DNA from: JAFGVL01 sp964546015
Lineage (GTDB): Bacteria > Bacteroidota > Bacteroidia > Bacteroidales > Paludibacteraceae
NCBI GenBank assembly: GCA_964546015.1
Contig: CAZJHO010000001.1
Location: 124,001 to 188,000 of the forward strand
Direction of reading: 5' to 3'
DNA: 64,000 nt
Shown here: piece after piece, positions 19,301-25,927 of the stretch
Numbering within the stretch: position 1 is the first letter of the stretch
How the letters are laid out: every line of letters starts with the position of its first letter
Notes under the pieces: generated by a model
Told to the model about the DNA's origin: nothing
The model's input: the letters and a program-made list of their open reading frames with translations, nothing else
The model's database searches: none
Translations under genes and position numbers: made by a program

Positions 19301-20471
19301 GAAAGGTGCTGCCGGCAGTAATCCGGATCCTCGAACAAGTTCTGTTTCGGTTCATTTGTTAAGTCACCCGATTTTTGCAGGACTCGGTTTAACTGACGAT
19401 AACAAAGATTTAGCTATTTTAGATGCAATAACAACGGGTAATGGTATTCAAGCTGAAACAGGTTTGACACAAGGTTATAGTTTAGCTACTACATCAGCAG
19501 GTATTTCTATTCATGAAGTGCCAAGCGGAACAGTTATGGCTGTTAATGATGGCGGAACTCCTTATACTATGGGTGATAAATATTTAATGATTGCAATATC
19601 AAATGATAACTATGATAAAGTTAGTGCTACCGGTATTCAATTAATTAAAAATGCATGCGATTATTTGATTAATGGAACACCATTCTCTGCAAGTTCTGAT
19701 GCTACATTGAGTTCACTAACTTATAATAGTGGAACTTCTGTAGATGATTTTGATGCTGATACGCTTCCTTACTCTGTGGTTTTAGAAGAGGGTACAATTA
19801 CAGTCCCTATTGATGTGGAAGGTATAGCTACAGATAGTAAAGCTACTGTAGATATTACGCAAGCTACAAGTTTGGAATCTCCAAATAATGTGGCTACCGT
19901 TAAAGTAACTGCTGAAGATGGCATAACTGTTAATTCTTATACTATAACATTTACAGTTGATCAAGATCCATTTACAACAGGAACTCCAACATTTGACCTA
20001 ACTAATGATGTGATTACGGAAAATAGTATAACAATAGCATGGAATGCTTACACAGATGCAGCTACTTATGCATTAACAGTAAAAGATGCTTCGAGTTCTG
20101 TTGTTGGTTCTCCTTATACAGGAATTACTTCAACTTCACAAGAAGTGACAGGATTGGATCCGAATACTACTTATACATTTGAATTAGTAGCGTATAAAGC
20201 AGATGGTATTACTGCATCTCAAACGGCATCTACAACAAGAACTACTGATACCGGAACAAAAGATAGTAATGCTGTTATTGCCGGAAAAGTTTATACAAGC
20301 GGTTCTAATATAGTTGTAGAAACTGAGAATGCTTCAAGTATTCAAGTATTGTCTATACAGGGAGCAAAAGTGTTTAAAGCAGATGCAGCTATTGGAACGA
20401 CAATTATTCCTGTTACTAAAGGTGCTTATATTGTAATTGTGAATGGAGCTGTTGTTAAAGTTATATTATAA
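16335..20471 (+). CDS. Giant modular secreted protein with T9SS-type C-terminal domain
   Basis: I chose ATG 16335 because MKKGFYKL opens a clean signal peptide ending VNAQ; ATG 16329 is also possible. The product has about 1378 residues and no recognisable glycan-cleaving domain. In order I see: a jelly-roll CBM-like module (about 27-210), an FN3-like module (to ~335), a choice-of-anchor/Hydin-like sandwich (to ~440), a Big_5 SbsA-type Ig domain (ETKPTLLNSSPADEAKDV, to ~540), a second beta module (to ~690), two Ig-like repeats (to ~900), a Rossmann-like segment resembling glutamine-amidotransferase/ThuA folds (about 900-1115), a cadherin-like sandwich, FN3, and a ~70-residue T9SS type-A tail ending KGAYIVIVNGAVVKVIL. 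It is probably a surface glycan-binding protein of the pectin island. Specific ligands are unknown. Confidence 0.85.
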   Translation: MKKGFYKLFLTLAMLVLGVVVQVNAQLFENWNFEDGGVELWQATGNPVNTAMTTATGSDARTGIYAAKAEWNRTQTASQSFAVFYNLNGAPHIIDCSTTVHYIAWVKTSPAMPSMSNVWGLCLVGSNLSKTFSATNILASASSNNSYTTSYERYSASWTRPTNYSCSATSAGRFHPKIAGGTFPSNAAGQKWAFYFDDVIIYTSTDGAPTDLAKPTAPTFTTCTTSELTWTNGNDVGSGVSGAGATGIQATILLKTTNLSASDPVLNDQAVFTTGNDENDRTGGDWEIVATNIAASATTYNITTTVDTKYALVHRDLAYNYSIAAVTTVVTATAPTVTTTPDAATGLDFGSIPANGTKELTLNVKGVLLTGDLSITSDNLAFSLGGVSSITQADAEATEGKDIVVTFDPTAEDTYSGKIIISGGGLTQDVEVPVSGVAIAADETKPTLLNSSPADEAKDVALDDTIKIKFSEDIRITDVTKIKLNTVTVDPTKVSASNDSLLIIPTLEGCTSYTVSIEQGAVTDLVGNIADAISFEFKTEEASQGYDVATILNVGAYSSLDDIYAAFPEIEISTTGTWAANNTNGCGTANKITLAQGGVGNFIMTFPHGVGTFTARFAASGNSRVVTVEASGATTASTTVTFPGSGGSSACLSSDVLTLNTTKSTTITITNSGASGNAFLVDATFTLPILPITLTSATGTDEQEVMQGAAIETIVYQGLEATPSIVWTTSKPDNLVETPNTEEKTLTISGTIASETAIGDYEYTVSVGECSSLSGKVSVTEYELLAPEITLTSDAATTSQIVKGDGVTAIADIIYTLANEDQTTGATIEVKLAETDVTLISGITGTYDNVNHAFTIEGTPNVSALGITTFPAVLDYKVIAAPQSGYVGNEVAATGTITIRDANAKKIAYVINTALSAKDTKIYPSLLPIYEVTTVKIADVPTADLSSYDLVILTEEPGTNSDGMRALRGIEKPLLNFKSYAVRDNTWNWKGAAGSNPDPRTSSVSVHLLSHPIFAGLGLTDDNKDLAILDAITTGNGIQAETGLTQGYSLATTSAGISIHEVPSGTVMAVNDGGTPYTMGDKYLMIAISNDNYDKVSATGIQLIKNACDYLINGTPFSASSDATLSSLTYNSGTSVDDFDADTLPYSVVLEEGTITVPIDVEGIATDSKATVDITQATSLESPNNVATVKVTAEDGITVNSYTITFTVDQDPFTTGTPTFDLTNDVITENSITIAWNAYTDAATYALTVKDASSSVVGSPYTGITSTSQEVTGLDPNTTYTFELVAYKADGITASQTASTTRTTDTGTKDSNAVIAGKVYTSGSNIVVETENASSIQVLSIQGAKVFKADAAIGTTIIPVTKGAYIVIVNGAVVKVIL

Positions 20472-20502
20472 CTTTATATAGTGAAATTTTAAAATTGTTA
20501 GA

Positions 20503-20540
20503 GAAAATCCCTTGCTTCTTTTGAAACAAGGGATTTTTGT
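20503..20540 (+). terminator. Terminator of the giant modular gene
   Basis: The stem AAATCCCTTG/CAAGGGATTT is followed by TTGTTG. It closes the first pectin island. Confidence 0.85.
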
Positions 20541-20560
20541 TGTGATAAAATGGAAATAAA

Positions 20561-20588
20561 AGTCAATAGTCAATGGTAAAATAGTAAA
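20561..20588. repeat. Four tandem 7-nt words upstream of fabD
   Basis: It reads AGTCAAT, AGTCAAT, GGTAAAA, TAGTAAA and occupies the place where the fabD -33 box should be, just before the -7 element at 20596. Confidence 0.6.
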
Positions 20589-20595
20589 TAGATTT

Positions 20596-20603
20596 TATCT
20601 TTG
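20596..20603 (+). promoter_or_regulatory. -7 element of fabD (TATCTTTG)
   Basis: Exact match to TAnnTTTG. The leader of about 50 nt contains another 7-nt repeat array. Confidence 0.7.
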
Positions 20604-20620
20604 CACCGCAAAATTAATAT

Positions 20621-20650
20621 CACTTTCAATTTTCAATTTTCCACTTTCAA
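20621..20650. repeat. Tandem 7-nt words in the fabD leader
   Basis: It reads CACTTT, CAATTTT, CAATTTT, CCACTTT, CAA, ending 11 nt before the fabD ATG. CAATTTT is the reverse complement of the AAAATTG frame of the aspS leader array. Confidence 0.6.
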
Positions 20651-20661
20651 CTAATAAAATA

Positions 20662-21531
20662 ATGAAAGCATTTGTATTTCCCGGGCAAGGTGCCCAATTT
20701 GTAGGTATGGGTAAAGACCTGTACGAAAATTCGGCACTAGCCAAAGAAATGTTCGAGAAAGCCAACGAAATTCTCGGTTTCCGCATTACCGATTTGATGT
20801 TTGCCGGAACGGACGAAGACCTTCGCCAGACTAAAGTAACACAACCTGCTGTATTTCTCCATTCTGTTATTTTGGCTAAAGTATTGGGTAACGATTTTAA
20901 ACCCGAAATGGTTGCCGGACATTCCTTGGGTGAATTTTCGGCATTAGTAGCTGCCGGAGCCATGAGCTTTGAAGATGGCTTGACGCTGGTATCGAAGCGT
21001 GCGTTGGCTATGCAGGCCGCTTGCGAAAAAACACCCGGAACGATGGCTGCTGTGCTTGGATTAGACGATGCCGTGGTAGAAGAAGTTTGTGCATCAATCC
21101 CTGAAATAGTGGTGGCTGCTAACTACAACTGTCCGGGACAATTGGTAATTTCGGGTTCTATCGAAGGTGTGGATAAAGCTTGCGAAGCATTGAAAGAAAA
21201 AGGAGCAAAGCGTGCTTTGCGTTTACCTGTAGGAGGGGCGTTCCATTCTCCGTTGATGGAGCCTGCCCGTGTAGAGTTGGAAGCTGCTATTGCAGCAACT
21301 GCATTTACCCAACCTATTTGCCCTGTATATCAAAATGTAGATGCTAAACCACAAACAGATCCGCAAATGATTAAAGTTAACTTAATCGCCCAATTAATCG
21401 CTCCTGTTCGTTGGACGCAATCGGTACAAAACATGATTGCCGCCGGTACAACCGAGTTTACCGAACTTGGTCCGGGCAAAGTGCTTCAAGGTTTGGTAAG
21501 TAAGATTAATAAAGATGTGGCGGTAGGATAA
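20662..21531 (+). CDS. fabD: Malonyl CoA-acyl carrier protein transacylase
   Basis: FabD moves malonyl from CoA to acyl carrier protein to feed fatty acid elongation in the cytosol. At 289 residues it is full length. It has FPGQGAQFVGMG at the start, the nucleophile S88 in AGHSLGEFSAL, and the late GAFHSPLM block with the catalytic His. It is monocistronic, with its own -7 element and a strong terminator. The coding sequence is clearly richer in G and C than the pectin genes to its left. Confidence 0.97.
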   Translation: MKAFVFPGQGAQFVGMGKDLYENSALAKEMFEKANEILGFRITDLMFAGTDEDLRQTKVTQPAVFLHSVILAKVLGNDFKPEMVAGHSLGEFSALVAAGAMSFEDGLTLVSKRALAMQAACEKTPGTMAAVLGLDDAVVEEVCASIPEIVVAANYNCPGQLVISGSIEGVDKACEALKEKGAKRALRLPVGGAFHSPLMEPARVELEAAIAATAFTQPICPVYQNVDAKPQTDPQMIKVNLIAQLIAPVRWTQSVQNMIAAGTTEFTELGPGKVLQGLVSKINKDVAVG

Positions 21532-21556
21532 TGTTAAACTTATATAGTTAAATAAT

Positions 21557-21600
21557 AATAAGGTTGGTTCAATTTTATTGAACCAACCTTATTTCTTTTG
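21557..21600. terminator. Bidirectional terminator between fabD and the coiled-coil gene
   Basis: A perfect 16-bp stem (21557-21572 with 21578-21593) lies between two converging genes, with T-rich sequence on the fabD side and A-rich on the other. Confidence 0.85.
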
Positions 21601-21610
21601 ATATAAAAGA

Positions 21611-21922
21611 TTATTTCTTTTGTATTTTTCGTTCCGTTTCAACAAGTTTTATTTTTAAATTATCCTGTTCCTTTTTTAACTCTTTGTTTTGCTTTTTTAG
21701 GTCTTCAATAAGTTTTTTCTGTTCTTTTACTTCTTTCATCATTGCGTTCAAATCTTCAATAGAAATATCTGTCTTTTTTAATTCGTTCCATGTATCTGCA
21801 ACAATCAATTTACCGGATGAAGTTATAAAGGTATTGGTCAATACCGGATTTTTGTTTGTTCCTGCATTTAATGCAATTGCAGATAAAAAAGCGATACCGA
21901 TAAAAGCTGTTTTTCGTTTCAT
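21611..21922 (-). CDS. Small exported coiled-coil protein, unknown
   Basis: This 103-residue protein has a signal peptide (MKRKTAFIGIAFLSAIALNA) and a Lys/Glu-rich coiled coil over about residues 50-103. I do not recognise the family. Support for a real gene comes from a -7 element (TATCTTTG, 21948-21955), a clean signal sequence and a shared terminator after the stop. A plus-strand frame over the same bases has none of these. It would be periplasmic, possibly oligomeric. Confidence 0.65.
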   Translation of the reverse strand: MKRKTAFIGIAFLSAIALNAGTNKNPVLTNTFITSSGKLIVADTWNELKKTDISIEDLNAMMKEVKEQKKLIEDLKKQNKELKKEQDNLKIKLVETERKIQKK

Positions 21923-21947
21923 AGCGGTTATGTTTTGAGTTATAATA

Positions 21948-21955
21948 CAAAGATA
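21948..21955 (-). promoter_or_regulatory. -7 element of the coiled-coil gene (TATCTTTG)
   Basis: Exact match on the minus strand, about 26 nt upstream of the ATG. Confidence 0.65.
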
Positions 21956-22031
21956 AACGAATGATTACAAAATTATATTGCAAAACACAGATAACAGACA
22001 TCTTATGCTTGTGTTAATCTGTCAAAATAAT

Positions 22032-22039
22032 TACTTTTG
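22032..22039 (+). promoter_or_regulatory. -7 element of aspS (TACTTTTG)
   Basis: Exact match, about 85 nt before the ATG. The leader carries a folded 7-nt repeat array. Upstream, 21987-22000 reads ACAGATA, ACAGACA. Confidence 0.7.
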
Positions 22040-22050
22040 CGCTTAATTTA

Positions 22051-22115
22051 ATTGAAAATTGAAAACGAGAAACTGAAAATTTGTATTCACTTTCCGTTTT
22101 CAGTTTTTCACTTTC
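22051..22115. repeat. Folded 7-nt repeat array in the aspS leader
   Basis: The left arm reads ATTGAAA, ATTGAAA, ACGAGAA, ACTGAAA. The bases at 22061-22080 pair imperfectly with 22096-22115 over 20 nt (four mismatches). This would place a leader hairpin just before the start codon. Confidence 0.65.
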
Positions 22116-22124
22116 TACTAAAAT

Positions 22125-23873
22125 ATGTACAGAACACATACCTGTGGCGAGCTCCGCATCGAAAATACCGGCAATACCGTAACTCTTGCCGGCTGGGTAC
22201 AACGAACACGCAAACTGGGCGGTATGACCTTTGTCAACCTGCGCGACCGCTACGGCATTACACAATTGGCTTTCGACGAAGCCGTAAATGCAGAATTGTG
22301 CGAAAAAGCCCAAAAACTCGGACGCGAATTTGTAGTGCAAGTAACCGGAAAAGTTGCCGAACGCAGCAGCAAAAACAACAAAATCCCTACTGGCGATATT
22401 GAAATTATTGTGGACGAATTAATCGTTCTCAACGCTTCCGAAATACCGCCGTTTACCATCGAAGACGAAACCGATGGCGGCGACGAACTTCGTATGAAAT
22501 ACCGTTACTTAGACCTTCGCCGCGCCGCTGTGCGTAAGAATTTGGAGTTGCGCAACCTCTTGTGTTTCGAGGTGCGTAATTATTTGATTGCAAAAGATTT
22601 TATCGAAACCGAAACGCCTGTTTTGATAAAATCGACTCCTGAAGGCGCACGCGATTTTGTGGTACCGAGCCGCATGAATCCGGGTGAGTTTTACGCCCTT
22701 CCGCAATCGCCGCAAACCTTTAAACAGTTATTGATGGTATCGGGTTTCGACCGTTATTTCCAGATTGTAAAATGTTTCCGCGACGAAGACCTTCGTGCCG
22801 ACCGTCAGCCGGAATTTACACAAATAGACTGCGAAATGTCGTTTGTAGAGCAAGAGGATATTCTCGAAATGTTCGAAGGTTTGGTAAAGGAGGTGTTCAA
22901 AAATATCAAAGGCATTGAATTTAACGAGCCTTTTTTGCGCATGCCTTACAATGAAGCGATGGAGTTTTACGGTTGCGACAAGCCCGACATCCGTTTCGGA
23001 ATGCGCCTTGTTGACCTAACCGCCGAAGCTAAATCGCGCGATTTTGTTGTATTTAACGAAGCCGAATATGTCGGAGCCATTTGTGCCGAAGGTTGCGCCG
23101 GATACACCCGCAAAGAGTTGGACGGTTTGACCGATTTTGTAAAACGCCCGCAAATAGGCGCTAAAGGCATGGTATATGTAAAATATGAAGCGGACGGTTC
23201 GTTGAGATCGTCGGTAGATAAATTTTATTCGCAAGAAGATTTACAGATTTGGGCTATTAAAACTAACGCCAAGCCGGGCGATTTAATCTTGATACTTTCG
23301 GGCGAAAAAGACAAAACATTGCGTGCGCTTTGCGAACTTCGTCTCGAAGTGGGTAGCCGCCTTGGCTTGCGCGACAAGAATGTATATGCGCCGCTTTGGG
23401 TAGTAGATTTTCCACTCCTCGAATGGGACGAAGACAACCAACGCTTTTCGGCAATGCATCATCCGTTTACCTCACCCAAGAAAGAAGATATTGAGATGAT
23501 GAAAAGCAATCCCGGCGCAGTGCGTGCCAATGCCTACGACATGGTAATCAATGGCGTAGAGTTGGGCGGCGGTTCTATCCGTATTCACGATAAAGACCTG
23601 CAAGCATTGATGTTCGAGTGTCTTGGCTTTACCAAAGAGCAAGCCGAATATCAGTTTGGTTTCTTGATGAATGCCTTTAAATATGGTGCGCCGCCACATG
23701 GTGGTATTGCTTTTGGCCTCGACCGCTTTGTGTCGCTTTTGGCAGGCTTGGATAGCATCCGAGACTGTATTGCTTTCCCTAAAAATAATTCCGGCCGCGA
23801 TGTGATGATTGATGCACCATCGCTGATTGATAATAAGCAGTTGGATGAGTTGAATTTGGTGTTGAAGAAATAG
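22125..23873 (+). CDS. aspS: Aspartate--tRNA ligase
   Basis: This enzyme charges tRNA-Asp in the cytosol. At 582 residues it is full length for the bacterial type, with the GAD insertion domain in the middle. The N-terminal OB-fold has VTLAGWVQRTRKLGGMTFVN. Class II motifs are visible: RYLDLRR near residues 127-133, FRDEDLRADRQPEFTQID (motif 2) and GGIAFGLDRFVSLLAG (motif 3). G and C content is visibly higher than in flanking genes and codon choice differs from the pectin islands. It has its own promoter and is followed by repeats and a gene remnant. Confidence 0.97.
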   Translation: MYRTHTCGELRIENTGNTVTLAGWVQRTRKLGGMTFVNLRDRYGITQLAFDEAVNAELCEKAQKLGREFVVQVTGKVAERSSKNNKIPTGDIEIIVDELIVLNASEIPPFTIEDETDGGDELRMKYRYLDLRRAAVRKNLELRNLLCFEVRNYLIAKDFIETETPVLIKSTPEGARDFVVPSRMNPGEFYALPQSPQTFKQLLMVSGFDRYFQIVKCFRDEDLRADRQPEFTQIDCEMSFVEQEDILEMFEGLVKEVFKNIKGIEFNEPFLRMPYNEAMEFYGCDKPDIRFGMRLVDLTAEAKSRDFVVFNEAEYVGAICAEGCAGYTRKELDGLTDFVKRPQIGAKGMVYVKYEADGSLRSSVDKFYSQEDLQIWAIKTNAKPGDLILILSGEKDKTLRALCELRLEVGSRLGLRDKNVYAPLWVVDFPLLEWDEDNQRFSAMHHPFTSPKKEDIEMMKSNPGAVRANAYDMVINGVELGGGSIRIHDKDLQALMFECLGFTKEQAEYQFGFLMNAFKYGAPPHGGIAFGLDRFVSLLAGLDSIRDCIAFPKNNSGRDVMIDAPSLIDNKQLDELNLVLKK

Positions 23874-23877
23874 AACC

Positions 23878-23924
23878 AAGAATCAAGACAAATACATATT
23901 TCTTGACTCTTGATTCTCGATTCT
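23878..23924. repeat. Hairpin plus three tandem 7-nt words after aspS
   Basis: AGAATCAAGA (23879-23888) is the inverse of TCTTGATTCT (23908-23917), and the right arm lies within CTTGACT, CTTGATT, CTCGATT (23902-23922). It lies 4 nt after the aspS stop and 14 nt before a gene remnant. Confidence 0.65.
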
Positions 23925-23937
23925 ATAATCTAAAAAC

Positions 23938-24021
23938 ATGCATAATTTTAAGCAGTTGAAAAATTCGAAAGATTCGATGAGTTTGGTAAAAGAAATTTAT
24001 CAACTGACAGAGAAAGGCTAA
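23938..24021 (+). pseudogene. Remnant of a four-helix-bundle (S23-type) protein gene
   Basis: The 27-codon frame reads MHNFKQLKNSKDSMSLVKEI then YQLTEKG. It resembles the first ~30 residues of the four-helix-bundle/23S intervening-sequence protein family (MHNF-x-LK-x-W-x-KS-x-DLV-x-EIY-x-LT), with two residues missing near the Trp and everything after the first helix lost. The full family has about 120 residues. I see no further homologous sequence up to 24169, so this looks like a decayed gene. A real short peptide is less likely. Confidence 0.5.
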
Positions 24022-24125
24022 TCCAAAACCAATCCTGATTCTTGATCAAGTGTCTAAAAATATGTTCTTAAACATTTCTTGAGAAGTATTCGAGGGATTT
24101 GTTTTCTTAGAAATATAAAAATACT

Positions 24126-24133
24126 TATCTTCG
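24126..24133 (+). promoter_or_regulatory. -7 element of the DksA-like gene (TATCTTCG)
   Basis: A one-base variant of TAnnTTTG, 37 nt before the ATG. The same variant precedes the aminotransferase gene at 58572. Confidence 0.55.
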
Positions 24134-24169
24134 CAACCTAAAATTAATTTACGATTAAATTTTATTATT

Positions 24170-24550
24170 ATGTCAGAAAAAACAAGATATTCAGATGTCG
24201 AACTAGAGGAATTTAAAGCGATTATTTTGGATAAGCTGGCAAAAGCCAATGCCGATTATGAATTGCTTAAAGCAAGTTTGACAAATTTAGATGGAAACGA
24301 CACTTCAGATACTTCCCCAACATTTAAAGTGCTTGAAGAAGGTGCTGCTACACTTAATAAGGAAGAGGCAGGACGGTTAGCACAACGCCAAATGAAATTT
24401 ATTCAACATTTGCAAGCAGCTTTGGTGCGTATCGAAAACAAGACTTATGGAATTTGTCGTGAAACCGGTAAGTTGATTCCGGCAGAGCGTCTTCGTGCTG
24501 TGCCTCATGCCACATTGAGTATCGAAGCAAAAGAATCGGGTGTAAAATAA
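24170..24550 (+). CDS. TraR/DksA family protein with degenerate zinc finger
   Basis: This 126-residue protein has an N-terminal coiled coil and ends in the DksA/TraR C-terminal block (YGICRETGKLIPAERLRAVP, then HATLSIEAK). DksA-type proteins reach into the RNA polymerase secondary channel and tune initiation with ppGpp. Only one Cys remains where canonical proteins have four, so it probably binds no zinc. The acidic coiled-coil tip motif is also not obvious. Such variants are common in Bacteroidota. It precedes lspA, separated by a terminator-like hairpin. Confidence 0.82.
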   Translation: MSEKTRYSDVELEEFKAIILDKLAKANADYELLKASLTNLDGNDTSDTSPTFKVLEEGAATLNKEEAGRLAQRQMKFIQHLQAALVRIENKTYGICRETGKLIPAERLRAVPHATLSIEAKESGVK

Positions 24551-24578
24551 CTTGATAGTTTTTTTAATGAATATACCT

Positions 24579-24617
24579 AAATTCGACAATTGGTAAAGGC
24601 TGATTGTCGAATTTTTT
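24579..24617 (+). terminator. Terminator between the DksA-like gene and lspA
   Basis: A 12-bp perfect stem (24579-24590 with 24603-24614) and a T run end only 10 nt before the lspA ATG. Either lspA depends on read-through or this hairpin acts as a leader attenuator. Confidence 0.8.
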
Positions 24618-24627
24618 ATAAAATATC

Positions 24628-25236
24628 ATGTCTGTAAAAAATAAGATAATTTGGCTTTCGTTTATTATTCTAGCAATTCTTTTGGTAGATCAAGCATTAA
24701 AAATTTGGATAAAAACAAATTTGATGCTTGGAGAAAGCATTTTTGTTACTAACTGGTTTCAGCTATTATTTGTGGAAAATAAGGGAATGGCTTTTGGTAT
24801 AGAGTTGATTGATAAACTCTTTTTGACAATTTTTAGAATAATTGCATCCGGGCTTCTTATTTATTTTATCATAAAACTAATAAAAGAAAATTACCGGTTT
24901 GGTTTTATTGTTTGCATTGCTTTGATTTTGGCTGGCGCACTTGGTAATTTGATTGACAGTATTTTTTACGGACAATGGTTTACACATAGCCATGGTCAAG
25001 TGGCAACTATGTTTCCGGAAGAAGGCTATGCTTCGTACTTTCATGGAAAGGTAGTAGATATGTTTTATTTTCCGTTGATAAAAAATAGTGCGGGAGAAAC
25101 TTTGTTTTTCCGTCCGGTATTTAATTTTGCCGACGCTGCTGTAACGGTTGGTGTTGCATTAGTATTTATTTTTTTTAGAAAAGATTTAAATACTAGTCTC
25201 GAAAGTAAATCCAAAAAAGATAAAATTGAAGAATAA
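24628..25236 (+). CDS. lspA: Lipoprotein signal peptidase (signal peptidase II)
   Basis: LspA cuts the signal peptide of diacylated prolipoproteins in the inner membrane. The catalytic aspartates are D110 (NLIDSIFYG) and D169 (FNFADAAVTVG). Four membrane segments are visible. At 202 residues it is longer than the E. coli enzyme because of an insert between the two Asp motifs (about 118-155, with SHGQVATMFPEEGY), which is usual in Bacteroidota. A DUF4296 gene follows after 2 nt. The substrates include the many lipoproteins encoded here, such as SusD and PL1. Confidence 0.95.
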   Translation: MSVKNKIIWLSFIILAILLVDQALKIWIKTNLMLGESIFVTNWFQLLFVENKGMAFGIELIDKLFLTIFRIIASGLLIYFIIKLIKENYRFGFIVCIALILAGALGNLIDSIFYGQWFTHSHGQVATMFPEEGYASYFHGKVVDMFYFPLIKNSAGETLFFRPVFNFADAAVTVGVALVFIFFRKDLNTSLESKSKKDKIEE

Positions 25237-25238
25237 CT

Positions 25239-25577
25239 ATGTGTAGGATAATATTTTATACGGTTTTATTTAGTTTGTCCGTTGTTTTGTTTTCTTGCTC
25301 TTCTCGTCCGGATGATATATTGCCCGAAAAAAAAATGGAAGCGGTCATGTTTGATTTGTATTTGTTAGAGGGAAATGTGTCTGTAAAATCAATGTCATTG
25401 AGTAACGAGCAGAAAGCGCCTTATTATAACGCTGTTTTGGCAAAACATGGAGTGACTTCATCTCAGTTTGACAGTTCTCTTGTTTGGTATTTTAAAAAAA
25501 GGGAAAGGTTGGAAATAATACACAAACGAGTTGTGGATAAATTAGAGAAGATGGCTCAGGAAACGGATAAAAAATGA
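25239..25577 (+). CDS. DUF4296 domain lipoprotein
   Basis: This 112-residue lipoprotein has a lipobox VLFSC (Cys20). The rest is helical and matches the Bacteroidota DUF4296 family (ILPEKKMEAVMFDLYLLEG). The function is unknown. It starts 2 nt after lspA and its stop overlaps the next start by 4 nt (ATGA), so the three genes are translationally coupled. The lspA-DUF4296 pairing is frequent in this phylum. Confidence 0.8.
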   Translation: MCRIIFYTVLFSLSVVLFSCSSRPDDILPEKKMEAVMFDLYLLEGNVSVKSMSLSNEQKAPYYNAVLAKHGVTSSQFDSSLVWYFKKRERLEIIHKRVVDKLEKMAQETDKK

Positions 25578-25927
25578 AACGATACGCAGCACATTTTGTA
25601 TATTGCCACCCACAACGAATTATTCGTAATGGGGTTGTTGAACTTAATGAAAACGGACAAATAGTTCGTTTTTTTTCGTTGAATGATTTTCCCGAAGAAA
25701 CCCATAGTACCGAATTTCTTAACGGAATACTTTTGCCGGATTTATTTATGGATAAAAGTCCGGTTAGATTCAATAAAAAACCGATTTTCGAAACTTTGGA
25801 TGCATTGCACCAGATTTCTGAAAATCGGTTGGAAGAGAATCTATTAGTTTCCATATTTTTATTGGAAGATATTAATCTGGAAACAATGATGATTGAGTCG
25901 GACTCTGTTTTACGAAGAATCAATTAG
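25574..25927 (+). CDS. Conserved hypothetical protein
   Basis: This 117-residue protein opens MKRYAAHFVYCHPQRIIRNG followed by a short beta-rich stretch with VELNENGQIVRFFSL. This resembles the N-terminal composite domain of amidohydrolases, but the catalytic barrel is absent. Similar stand-alone small proteins occur in Bacteroidales, I believe, so truncation is not certain. It is coupled to the DUF4296 gene by a 4-nt overlap and abuts the convergent CE12 stop with no spacer. Confidence 0.65.
   Translation: MKRYAAHFVYCHPQRIIRNGVVELNENGQIVRFFSLNDFPEETHSTEFLNGILLPDLFMDKSPVRFNKKPIFETLDALHQISENRLEENLLVSIFLLEDINLETMMIESDSVLRRIN

Noticed and set aside
21684..21938. Plus-strand 84-codon frame opposite the coiled-coil gene
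   Set aside because: It is Phe/Ser-rich, has no promoter element, and is the mirror of a minus-strand gene with a signal peptide, -7 element and terminator.
22052..22402. Plus-strand frame overlapping the start of aspS
   Set aside because: It is Arg/Ser/Thr-rich, a typical frame shadow of a G/C-rich gene, and it begins inside the leader hairpin.
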